NCBI GenBank assembly: GCA_051005235.1
Contig: JBPCJO010000021.1
Span: 1-35,960, forward strand
Source: JALQXV01 sp051005235
Lineage (GTDB): Bacteria > Patescibacteriota > Saccharimonadia > Saccharimonadales > 2-12-FULL-41-12
Length of the DNA: 35,960 nucleotides
Direction: 5' to 3'
The notes beneath the pieces were generated by a model. That model saw only the letters and a program-made list of their open reading frames with translations. It made no database searches and was not told the origin of the DNA. Below are positions 24,011-31,416 of this stretch, piece by piece. A program made the translations under genes and the position numbers. Each line of letters opens with the position of its first letter. The stretch's first letter is position 1.

Positions 24011-25285
24011 CTAGTATTTGAGGCGGCCGTGCTCGGGCTTAACGCCAAAGATAATGTTATTGTCTAGTTCGACACCTTTACGCTCTATCTCGTGCATGAT
24101 ACCCAGTTTGCGCATAATGTCACGCAGGCGGTCGACACCTTCCTCGTTTTCGAAGTCGGTGCGCATCGCAAAGCGCTCAATCTTTTGCCCAGTTACGACG
24201 TAGCCTTCGTCTGTCTCGGTGACCTGCCAGGCGTCGTCGGTATCTGGCAAGCTAATGACTGGCAGCGAATCGTCAATGACTGCTTCTTGTTCGACTGTCT
24301 TCGCCACCACATCGCCCACGGCGTACAGCAGTTCTTTAATATTTTTACCGCTACTAGAAGAAATGGCGAAGATTTTGGCACCTTTGGTAGCGACTTTTTT
24401 TAGTGATTTCATCTGATCAGCGATGATTTCATCGTCGAGGCCATCAACTTTACTCATAGCAATAATCTCTGGCTTAGTACTTAGGTCAACTTTATAAGCT
24501 TTTAGCTCGTCACGGATTATTTGGTAGGTAGCAGCAATATCTTCTTGGTAGGCGTCAATTAAGTGCACCAAAACCTTGGTACGTTCGACATGGCGCAAGA
24601 ACTCGTCACCTAAGCCTTTGCCTTGACTGGCGCCCTCGATTAGCCCGGGGATGTCAGCAATTAAAACGCTGTGATTTTTATCGATGTCGGCTACGCCCAG
24701 ATTAGGGCGAATTGTGGTAAAGGCGTAATCGGCGATTTCTGGCTTGGCATTGGTAATACGAGACAATAAGGTAGACTTACCGGCATTGGGCAAGCCAATC
24801 AAGCCAACTTCTGCGATCATCTTAAGTTCCATGACAGCATCGTAGCTTTCACCTGGCTCACCTTTTTCGGCGATGCGGGGTGATTGTCGGCGGCTACTGA
24901 TAAAATGAGCGTTGCCAAAACCTCCTTTGCCACCTTTGGCAATAATTACTTCTTGGCCATCTCCGGTGATATCGGCCATTTCAGTGCCATCTTCGCGGGA
25001 GATTACCGTCCCAATCGGCACCATAACCCGAAGATCTTTGCCAGAGCGCCCGTTTTTCTTTTGCTTGGAGCCAGATTTGCCGGAGTCAGCTACCAGTTCG
25101 TTCTGATAGCGAAAGGTGGCAAGTGTGTTTTGGTTACGACTGCCAATAAATACTAAGTCGCCGCCTTTGCCGCCGTCGCCTCCATCAGGGCCTCCCCTGT
25201 CAATAAATTTTTCGTGCCGAAAACTAACGACGCCTTTGCCGCCGTCGCCACCACGTAATAGAATCTGGGTTTTATCGATAAACAT
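24011..25285 (-). CDS. obg: GTPase Obg/CgtA
   Basis: 424 residues with all three Obg domains: glycine-rich N-terminal OBG fold (residues 1-157; GGDGGKGVVSFRHEKF, RGGPDGGDGG), G domain with G1 GLPNAGKST (164-172), G3 DIPGL (211-215) and the MSKVD G4 motif, and a C-terminal OCT domain (about 345-424). It is an essential 50S-assembly and growth-control GTPase. The ATG lies 13 bases after the LysM-CHAP stop, so both genes are probably one transcript; no clear Shine-Dalgarno is seen. Confidence 0.96.
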   Translation of the reverse strand: MFIDKTQILLRGGDGGKGVVSFRHEKFIDRGGPDGGDGGKGGDLVFIGSRNQNTLATFRYQNELVADSGKSGSKQKKNGRSGKDLRVMVPIGTVISREDGTEMADITGDGQEVIIAKGGKGGFGNAHFISSRRQSPRIAEKGEPGESYDAVMELKMIAEVGLIGLPNAGKSTLLSRITNAKPEIADYAFTTIRPNLGVADIDKNHSVLIADIPGLIEGASQGKGLGDEFLRHVERTKVLVHLIDAYQEDIAATYQIIRDELKAYKVDLSTKPEIIAMSKVDGLDDEIIADQMKSLKKVATKGAKIFAISSSSGKNIKELLYAVGDVVAKTVEQEAVIDDSLPVISLPDTDDAWQVTETDEGYVVTGQKIERFAMRTDFENEEGVDRLRDIMRKLGIMHEIERKGVELDNNIIFGVKPEHGRLKY

Positions 25286-25298
25286 AGCGCGTCAGCTT

Positions 25299-26402
25299 TT
25301 ATTTAATAAAGGCGTAGTTACCAAACTCGCTGGGCTGAACGGTGCGATAGGTTACCCGACCCCAGCTTGGGTAGTTCATGTCAGACACCATGGCTGAACC
25401 ATTATCATTGATTTTTTCGACGTAAGCGACGTGGCCCAGGCCACCAATGTTCTTGTGATACACAACAGCACCGGCGCTGGGCTCACTACTAGTTGCTAGG
25501 CCGGCCCGACGAGCTACGCTAAGCCATGAAATTGCGTTCCCTAGATTGGTTGGCAAGGGGTTACCGTTTTGAATGCGACGGTTAGCGGCGTGCCAGGTAC
25601 ACCATCCGTAGTCGTAGCCGTTACCACCGTACAATGCGGCCCCGCCGAATGAAAAGCCAGCCGAATCGCCGCCGGTAGTACGAATACCATACGAGGCAGT
25701 CCGTACTTCGGCGGGCTGAATAGCGTCAGGAATTACAATTACTTCGCCAGGCTTAAAGGTGTTACTTAGCTCGGCATCATTAAAGGCAATTAGTTGGGCC
25801 TTGGCAACATTATATTTAGTAGCTAATGAGTCGGGAGTGTCACCTTCTTTAACAGTGTACGTTATACCATTTACGGGGCTGATAATAATTTCTTTGCCGA
25901 CAGGGATATTTTCACCGCTGATACTGTTAGAAAAACGGATCGTATCCGGACTGACACCATATTTGGCGGCAATCGAAGTGACGTTTTCGCCAGCAACGAC
26001 TGTGTGCTTGCTAATGTCTTTTTTAGACTTAAGCGCTGTAGAAACAACTTGGGTCTTTGATAATACTTGGTCATCGGTAGCCGAGACAGTGAGCTCAGCG
26101 CTGGCGGTGTCGGCTTTATTGGTAACAGCCGTTGATTCTTCGAGCTGAACTAAGCGTGAAATGTGAACAGCAACGTCGGTAGAAGCAAGCGTATCGAGCG
26201 GCTTAGAGGCAGATTCGTTCTTGGCTGCCAACAGCGCTTGGGCTGTTTTCGGATTATTATTACTCGACGCGTCTGAAGGGACCTGCACGACAGCAACCGC
26301 TACCGCGGCGATTAAGGCGAGGTTAGCGGTAACAATAGAAAAGCGCAAAAAGCGCTTTTTAGATCTCTTATTGAGGCGACGAAACGGATGTCGGAGTGAC
26401 AT
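25299..26402 (-). CDS. LysM-CHAP peptidoglycan hydrolase
   Basis: 367 residues from the ATG. A very basic N-tail (RRLNKRSKKRFLRF) and one helix (about 22-40) anchor it. Two LysM repeats follow (about 132-175 and 181-225) that bind peptidoglycan, then a CHAP amidase/endopeptidase domain (250-367) with catalytic Cys268 in YGWCTWHAANRR and His324 in GLGHVAYVEK. It cuts the wall stem peptide or cross-bridge, probably in growth or division. No Shine-Dalgarno precedes the ATG; reading continues open upstream for 22 protein-like codons to an ATT (26466-26468) that does have GGGAG six bases before it, so the true start may be longer. obg follows by 13 bases. Confidence 0.88.
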   Translation of the reverse strand: MSLRHPFRRLNKRSKKRFLRFSIVTANLALIAAVAVAVVQVPSDASSNNNPKTAQALLAAKNESASKPLDTLASTDVAVHISRLVQLEESTAVTNKADTASAELTVSATDDQVLSKTQVVSTALKSKKDISKHTVVAGENVTSIAAKYGVSPDTIRFSNSISGENIPVGKEIIISPVNGITYTVKEGDTPDSLATKYNVAKAQLIAFNDAELSNTFKPGEVIVIPDAIQPAEVRTASYGIRTTGGDSAGFSFGGAALYGGNGYDYGWCTWHAANRRIQNGNPLPTNLGNAISWLSVARRAGLATSSEPSAGAVVYHKNIGGLGHVAYVEKINDNGSAMVSDMNYPSWGRVTYRTVQPSEFGNYAFIK

Positions 26403-26681
26403 GGCAGGGGTTTTGCGGGCAGTGCGAGGTTTAGAAGTGGCACCTGCGATAAAAGTTTGGTTACGAATTGGATTCTCCCGGCATCAGATGCAAAAGCTTC
26501 TTGTGGTGATGCCAAAACCTAACTACGATCGACATTAATTGATATTTACGGGATTTTTGGATAAGTTCCCGTGTAATAGTTATTTACTTATGAGCGTAAT
26601 CAGGACAGTACTGAACAGACGATCGGATGTTTAATTAAAATAATCTTTTCGTTTCTACACTACTGTAATCATCATATTAGC
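26403..26681 (-). promoter_or_regulatory. Long structured 5' leader of the LysM-CHAP gene
   Basis: This region holds no separate gene. On the minus strand it contains ACGGGA/TCCCGT (arms near 26547-26572, 13-base loop) and a 7-bp stem GGCATCA/TGATGCC enclosing about 20 bases (26480-26514), followed at once by GGGAG (26475-26479). Wall-hydrolase genes are often under riboswitch control, but I could not match a c-di-AMP riboswitch. Confidence 0.35.
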
Positions 26682-26716
26682 AAAAAAATCCGCAAAACGC
26701 AAGTGTTTTTTTTGCG
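26682..26716 (-). terminator. Intrinsic terminator of the ftsA-like/mltG operon
   Basis: On the minus strand CGCAAAA (26710-26716 complement), a 12-base loop and TTTTGCG (26691-26697 complement) are followed by GATTTTTTT. It lies 20 bases after the mltG stop. Confidence 0.7.
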
Positions 26717-26735
26717 CCCCACCCCTGTGGAAAAG

Positions 26736-27761
26736 TTATCGCCCACAGGCCGTTGTACAGTGTTTCTTGATTAACTCTTCGTGTTCGGCTAATGTTTTAG
26801 AAAAATAGGTTTTTTTATCGTCCCCAGAGACAAAATAGGTCCAGTCGGTTTGAGCCGGAAAGGCAACTGCATCGAGGGAAGATTCGGTAAAGTTACTGAT
26901 TGGCCCAGGTGGAAGTGCCGGGATAGTATAGGTGTTGTACTCTGGGTTAATCTTGGCATAATCGTCGGTTGCGTTAGACTCTAACCGCATTGGAATACTG
27001 AGCCGCTTTTTAAAGACCTGTGCTACCTGGGCGCGGTCTTGGGGCGAACCTACTTCCCGTTCTACTATAGACGCCAGTGTTATGCCTTGATGAAGCGTCA
27101 AGCCTTGTTTAGAAATTGCTTGGCGAACATCGGGGGTAAGACGAGCCGCCATTTCATCGAGGGAGAGCTGAATTACTTGGGCTACCGTGGTTTCGGCGGT
27201 CTTTTGAAAACTTTCTGGGTACAGGTAGCCTTCTAAGCTAGCACTCTCGGGTTTATCGGTAAGTGCGGGATGGTCGATGTACTGCGCTGGGTCTAGGGCG
27301 GCATCGACTTCGGTTTCGCTAAAGCCACCGGTAACCAGGGCGGCCCGGAGCTGGTCCAGCCGCTGACCCGGCAATAATGTCACTAGATCACTGGCAATCT
27401 TTCCGTCAACAATAGTAGTTACGATTTCAGCCACCGATTGTGACTTGTTTACCGCATATGTACCGGCTTTAAGTTCGTCACGCAATTGGTTGTTACGAAC
27501 ATACCACTCAAACGCCCAATCACTCCGGATAACTCCTTTAGAATAGAGCTTATCGGCGATTATGGCCGTGGTGCTGCCTCGCTCAATTGTTACAATAAAA
27601 GCTGTCGGGTCATTACTGACTGGCTTTAGGTTATCGGTATACGATTTACGTATAAAAATAACTCCTGCGATAAGTAAAAGCACTATTACCGTAACGGTGA
27701 TGAAAACAGTTTTCTTTATAATTGAGAACCGACTGGCTCTGCCTTCTTTTCCAAAGTTCAT
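26736..27761 (-). CDS. mltG: Endolytic murein transglycosylase MltG
   Basis: 341 residues. There is a short cytoplasmic tail, one transmembrane helix (about 18-38) and an outer YceG domain. The catalytic glutamate is Glu234 in ASIVEREVG, with the family's SPEYNTY-like block (INPEYNTYTIPALPPGPISN) after it. MltG cuts nascent glycan strands and sets their length during wall synthesis. It overlaps ruvX by four bases and is the last gene of the operon, followed by a terminator. Confidence 0.95.
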   Translation of the reverse strand: MNFGKEGRASRFSIIKKTVFITVTVIVLLLIAGVIFIRKSYTDNLKPVSNDPTAFIVTIERGSTTAIIADKLYSKGVIRSDWAFEWYVRNNQLRDELKAGTYAVNKSQSVAEIVTTIVDGKIASDLVTLLPGQRLDQLRAALVTGGFSETEVDAALDPAQYIDHPALTDKPESASLEGYLYPESFQKTAETTVAQVIQLSLDEMAARLTPDVRQAISKQGLTLHQGITLASIVEREVGSPQDRAQVAQVFKKRLSIPMRLESNATDDYAKINPEYNTYTIPALPPGPISNFTESSLDAVAFPAQTDWTYFVSGDDKKTYFSKTLAEHEELIKKHCTTACGR

Positions 27762-28201
27762 TTAAAGGTAACTCCTTGATATGGGTGGTCATTTGTTAAA
27801 AAGTATTCTTCTAGTATAAAGCATGCTGCCAGAGAATCACTACTCACATTTTTGAATGTATTGTGGCGACCCAGATCGTCGGCCCGCACCGAACTGAGTG
27901 ATTCATCGGCAAAAGCAATAGGAACAGGTGTCACCGTACTCAACTCGGTAGCAAAATTACGGATTTTGGCACTTTGGGCAGTCTCTTCACCTTTCATATT
28001 ACGCGGCAGACCGATAACTAATAGCGTAATGTTCTCTTGGGTGATAATGGCCGTAATCTGCTGAAGCGCACCATCACCCGAAGCGATCATATCGAGCGGT
28101 TGAGGCAAACGAGCAATGGCGCTGGCAACAGCCACACCAATTCGCTTATCGCCTACGTCTAGCCCGAGCAAATAACCGCTAGGGTTTGATTTGAGTGCCA
28201 T
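27758..28201 (-). CDS. ruvX: Holliday-junction-resolvase-like nuclease RuvX/YqgF
   Basis: 147 residues with the RNase-H-fold landmarks of YqgF: LLGLDVGDKRIGVAVA (first Asp), VIGLPRNMKGEETAQS and FADESLSSVRADD near the end with the second acidic pair. It acts in pre-16S rRNA maturation and possibly in recombination. It overlaps the preceding gene by 23 bases and mltG by four; the ruvX-mltG order is common in many bacteria. Confidence 0.93.
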   Translation of the reverse strand: MALKSNPSGYLLGLDVGDKRIGVAVASAIARLPQPLDMIASGDGALQQITAIITQENITLLVIGLPRNMKGEETAQSAKIRNFATELSTVTPVPIAFADESLSSVRADDLGRHNTFKNVSSDSLAACFILEEYFLTNDHPYQGVTFK

Positions 28202-29861
28202 CGGCCTGTTCTATAATAAAGGTTACTTTGGAGGGATTGTTAGGAATTTTTGATACCCAAAATGGCTTAAAATCAACTCGGGCTTCGGTTATACCCGGCC
28301 GGCCTTTGAGTTGGCCTTCGACATCGCCCCGTTTTTTACCAGCAAATTCTTTTTTGAGTTGGTCTTGGTTTATTTCGGGGCCAGTCAGCAGGGTTGTTTT
28401 AAGCTTTATGTCAGTAGTGGACTTCTTTTTAGCGCCAACTTCAAAGCTGGCGTCGTCAAAGCCATAACTAAGAATCGATTGCTTTGAAGTATCGATTTTG
28501 TCTTTGGCTTGCTCTTCGACAATCTTTTTAAGGTCACTCACTTTAATCCCAAGCATGGTGTAGTTTATTTCGCCAGCCACGGTCACTTCGGTGGCTTCGG
28601 CACCTACGGCTGGAGTTGTAGTGAAAGCGGGAGTGCCTGCACTAAATGTATCAATGATCGCAATTGAATCGTCTTTTTTGAGCTGACCCTTGAGTTCTTC
28701 GACAGCTGCACTTTGTTTGTCGGTTATCTTCTTTTTAGCTGAGTCAACATCACCTTGCGAAACTACTTTAATAACTTTACTGGTGCCGCCACTCATTTGA
28801 TCGCCCTGGGCTATTACTCCTGAGTAACCAGCTACCGCATATGTACGGGGGCTAAGATTAAACTGGTCACCATTGTTCTGGGCAACTACGCCAACGTTGC
28901 CAACATGGTCACCACTAGACTGACACTGGCTGCCACTATTTTTACTACTGAACTCACCCTTGTCAAGCTTAATGTTTGCTTGGGTAATAAACGTAAAGCT
29001 ACCGTTACTAATACCTGTACCGGCCGGAATCGTAGCTGGGTCGTCGGTGCAATTACGAAGCGTCACATTGCCGGAGGCTTTGGTGCCATTATCTTTTTCG
29101 CCGGTGGCAGGCACCTTCTCTGACTCAGGTTTTTTAAGTACGCCTAACTTAGCAGGTACAACAGCTTCTTGTAGATCAAGCTGATCGGCTTCGGTGTCGG
29201 CGGTAAATTGGGCCTGGGTTAGGTGTTCACTGCTCTCGGTGCGCAGTGTTACGGTTGCCTTAGGCGCAACTGCCAATGCCCAATATCCACCACCCAGCAG
29301 TAAAATTAAAGCGGCCGCGCCGGCAAATAAAAGTACTCGGAATTTTTTAAAGTTTGGTATTTTTTTAGTTTTATCTGGCTTAACAGCTTTAGTTGCGGCA
29401 GCGGCACTGGCGGCAGTTTCTTTTGGCCGGTTATCGATCTCGATCGGTTCTGAGGCAGTTTCTTGAGGGTCTATCAGACTGCCGATTGGAGTTGAGGGGT
29501 CAATTAAATCGTCACCGCTTTCGGGGCTGGGGTCTGGTTTTGGAGGTGCGCTGGCCAGTGGCGCGGCTGGCACATACGGACGGGATTGGAGGTTGGCAGC
29601 GACGTGCAGCCCGGCAGCTCCAGCCAGTGGCATTAAGGTAGATTCAGAGGTAATAAGTACGACTTTTTTGTCGTTTTGGGTTGCAGCCCGTTTAAGTAAC
29701 TTCATGTTAACGATTGACTGCAAGACGGTGGCGCGCTTTGGCAAAACCAACGCCACAATTGATTCTTTGCTGGTAAGTACTTTATCGATAATACCGGTTA
29801 TTTCTTCGTCGACGTCAACGTATACCGTCTTTTTAGCTGGGCCAGTTTGTGGGCTGCTCAT
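28179..29861 (-). CDS. Membrane protein with N-terminal Rossmann-like and C-terminal baseplate-J-like regions
   Basis: 560 residues. Residues 12-95 form a cytoplasmic alpha/beta domain (YVDVDEEITGIIDKVL, VALVLPKRATVLQSIVNMKL, KVVLITSEST), then a Pro/Ala/Asp-rich linker, one transmembrane helix at about 174-196 and a large outer part. The outer part has a beta-rich block (GNVTLRNCTDDPATIPAGTG through DQFNLSPRTYAVAGY) like the baseplate J/gp47-type domain found in many Patescibacteria proteins. Its function is unknown; topology suggests it links cytoplasm to envelope. It overlaps the ftsA-like gene by four bases and ruvX by 23, so it is probably made together with the actin-like protein. Confidence 0.65.
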   Translation of the reverse strand: MSSPQTGPAKKTVYVDVDEEITGIIDKVLTSKESIVALVLPKRATVLQSIVNMKLLKRAATQNDKKVVLITSESTLMPLAGAAGLHVAANLQSRPYVPAAPLASAPPKPDPSPESGDDLIDPSTPIGSLIDPQETASEPIEIDNRPKETAASAAAATKAVKPDKTKKIPNFKKFRVLLFAGAAALILLLGGGYWALAVAPKATVTLRTESSEHLTQAQFTADTEADQLDLQEAVVPAKLGVLKKPESEKVPATGEKDNGTKASGNVTLRNCTDDPATIPAGTGISNGSFTFITQANIKLDKGEFSSKNSGSQCQSSGDHVGNVGVVAQNNGDQFNLSPRTYAVAGYSGVIAQGDQMSGGTSKVIKVVSQGDVDSAKKKITDKQSAAVEELKGQLKKDDSIAIIDTFSAGTPAFTTTPAVGAEATEVTVAGEINYTMLGIKVSDLKKIVEEQAKDKIDTSKQSILSYGFDDASFEVGAKKKSTTDIKLKTTLLTGPEINQDQLKKEFAGKKRGDVEGQLKGRPGITEARVDFKPFWVSKIPNNPSKVTFIIEQADGTQIKP

Positions 29862-31162
29862 ACTCGTAACATCCTATCAAATTTTTCGCGGATTGACCCG
29901 CCCGTATCAGCGTCACCGCTCTGTTGCTGGAAGGTATCGGCCGCAACACGCAGTAAGCCCATAGCGGTTATGTAGGTATGGTCGTTTACTTCACCGGTTT
30001 TGTCGGTAATACCCACCACTTGGTCGGGTGTAATAAAGGCAATCGTTGGTTTGCGGGTAAACGGCACTTCGCTGTACCAATTAGTTTCTTCGAGGGCGTT
30101 TGTGACGCTTTGAAGGCTGGCGCCGCCGCCGCAGAGCAAAATACGATGCGGCACGTGGTCGAGCTCGGTAAATTCACTTAACGCCAGCTCGACGCCGGCT
30201 ACCCAGACATCACATGTCTTATCGAGTGCCTTGGTAACCGCATCGTGTTGCTTAGGAGGTAGCGTGTTTTCGGAAATACTGAGTTTAAGCTTTTCGGCGT
30301 GCTCAAAGTCGGTGCCAAGATCGCGTTCGATCGAGCGGGTGAACGCCCGGCCGCCAATGCCAAACATTTGAGTTCCTTGGACACCTCCATCGTTGACAAC
30401 CGCGATGTCGGTGGTCCCGCCACCGACGTCCATCAGCACCGCGCTCATACTGGCGTTGGGGTTGTCACCAATCACCGAACGCGCAACCGCGAACGGTTCA
30501 GCGGCGACTGCTAATAAATCTAGGTCAAGTTCTTTGGCTGTCCGCTCCAACGCGGCAATGTGAATCATCGGCGCAAAAGCCGTGTATAACTGGACGCTCA
30601 TATCGCGGCCCTTAAAACCAATCGGGTTGGTTACCTGGTAACCATCGATCGTTATGCCAACCAGAGCGCTGTTTACCAAACGCACGTCAAGCTGGTTATT
30701 GCCGAGCTCGAGGGCGAGATTCTCTTTGGCATGGGTACTGGCCCGCTCTTGAGCAAGCTTAATGATCTGTTCCATTTCATCAATATCAATCTCGAGTTCT
30801 GGATCTTTACGGCGGCATGGCACGGTAGTGGTCGTGCCTTTTACCAGTTCGCCGGCAATACCGAGTACGGCGGTACGAACACTGACGCCAGCCATTTCTT
30901 CGGCTTTAGCCAGCGCGTCATTACAATTCTGAACCACACCACCAATATCGGCGATGGCGCCGGCCTGCATGTCTGACAACCCCTGGTGGGCGCGACCAAC
31001 ACCGACAATTTCAACTGCCGAACCATCAACTTTAGCCACTAATGCCTTAATAAATTCGGTACCGACATCGAGCGCTACTACATATTGATCTGGCGACGAC
31101 TGCGCCGCGGTTTTAGTTTTAGCAGCTAACTGGCTGCCGACACTTTTAATTTTACTAAGCAT
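29858..31162 (-). CDS. FtsA-like actin-fold protein
   Basis: 434 residues. Actin-superfamily ATP-binding motifs are visible: phosphate-1 VVALDVGTEFIKALVAK, phosphate-2 LMDVGGGTTDIAVV and adenosine motif ILLCGGGASL. The stretch VSVRTAVLGIAGE... to GYQVTNPIGFKGRDMS matches the FtsA 1C subdomain, and the C-terminus ends in SIREKFDRMLRV, which could be an amphipathic membrane-targeting helix as in FtsA. No ftsZ is adjacent. TATACT ends 11 bases before the ATG. It is the first gene of the operon with the membrane protein, ruvX and mltG. PilM is the main alternative, but the 1C-type block favours FtsA. Confidence 0.8.
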   Translation of the reverse strand: MLSKIKSVGSQLAAKTKTAAQSSPDQYVVALDVGTEFIKALVAKVDGSAVEIVGVGRAHQGLSDMQAGAIADIGGVVQNCNDALAKAEEMAGVSVRTAVLGIAGELVKGTTTTVPCRRKDPELEIDIDEMEQIIKLAQERASTHAKENLALELGNNQLDVRLVNSALVGITIDGYQVTNPIGFKGRDMSVQLYTAFAPMIHIAALERTAKELDLDLLAVAAEPFAVARSVIGDNPNASMSAVLMDVGGGTTDIAVVNDGGVQGTQMFGIGGRAFTRSIERDLGTDFEHAEKLKLSISENTLPPKQHDAVTKALDKTCDVWVAGVELALSEFTELDHVPHRILLCGGGASLQSVTNALEETNWYSEVPFTRKPTIAFITPDQVVGITDKTGEVNDHTYITAMGLLRVAADTFQQQSGDADTGGSIREKFDRMLRV

Positions 31163-31288
31163 AACTACTGTTTAGTATATAGGACTTTCGCGTTTTTGTG
31201 CAGAGGGGCTACTTTGCTTTGTACTTTATGGATTCAAAGGTATACGATTATTTTCTGAAGCTTAGTCGTACTTTTTTTGCTTCGTAAC

Positions 31289-31303
31289 ATATAGTTACTA
31301 TAT
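31289..31303. repeat. Short palindrome upstream of the ftsA-like gene
   Basis: ATATAGT-T-ACTATAT is a perfect 7-bp inverted repeat around one base, 20 bases from the larger palindrome. It may be an additional binding site in the alaS/ftsA-like intergenic region. Confidence 0.35.
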
Positions 31304-31323
31304 CACCGCTATATATTGTTTTC

Positions 31324-31374
31324 AGTACTATACCTGCGTTTCATTAAAACTTAATGAAACGCAGGTATAGTACT
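31324..31374. repeat. Perfect 24-bp-arm palindrome, copy B of a dispersed element
   Basis: The arms (31324-31347 and 31351-31374) start AGTACTATACC and meet at TTAA, and are exact reverse complements around a 3-base loop AAC. Copy A at 12208-12250 shares most of the arm. There is no T run, so it is not a standard terminator. It lies between the alaS stop and the ftsA-like promoter. Confidence 0.8.
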
Positions 31375-31416
31375 AGTTAGGACATTGCTATAAGCTCACT
31401 AATTGCCAAAGACTCG

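Noticed and set aside
26403..26572. c-di-AMP (ydaO-type) riboswitch in front of the LysM-CHAP gene
   Set aside because: Wall-hydrolase context is suggestive, but I cannot find the conserved riboswitch core motifs on the correct strand; only generic hairpins are visible.
21676..31195. Shared 13-mer GCGAAAGTCCTAT upstream of uvrA and of the ftsA-like gene
   Set aside because: With 36 kb on two strands, several 13-base repeats are expected by chance, and the two copies have different orientation and position relative to the promoters.
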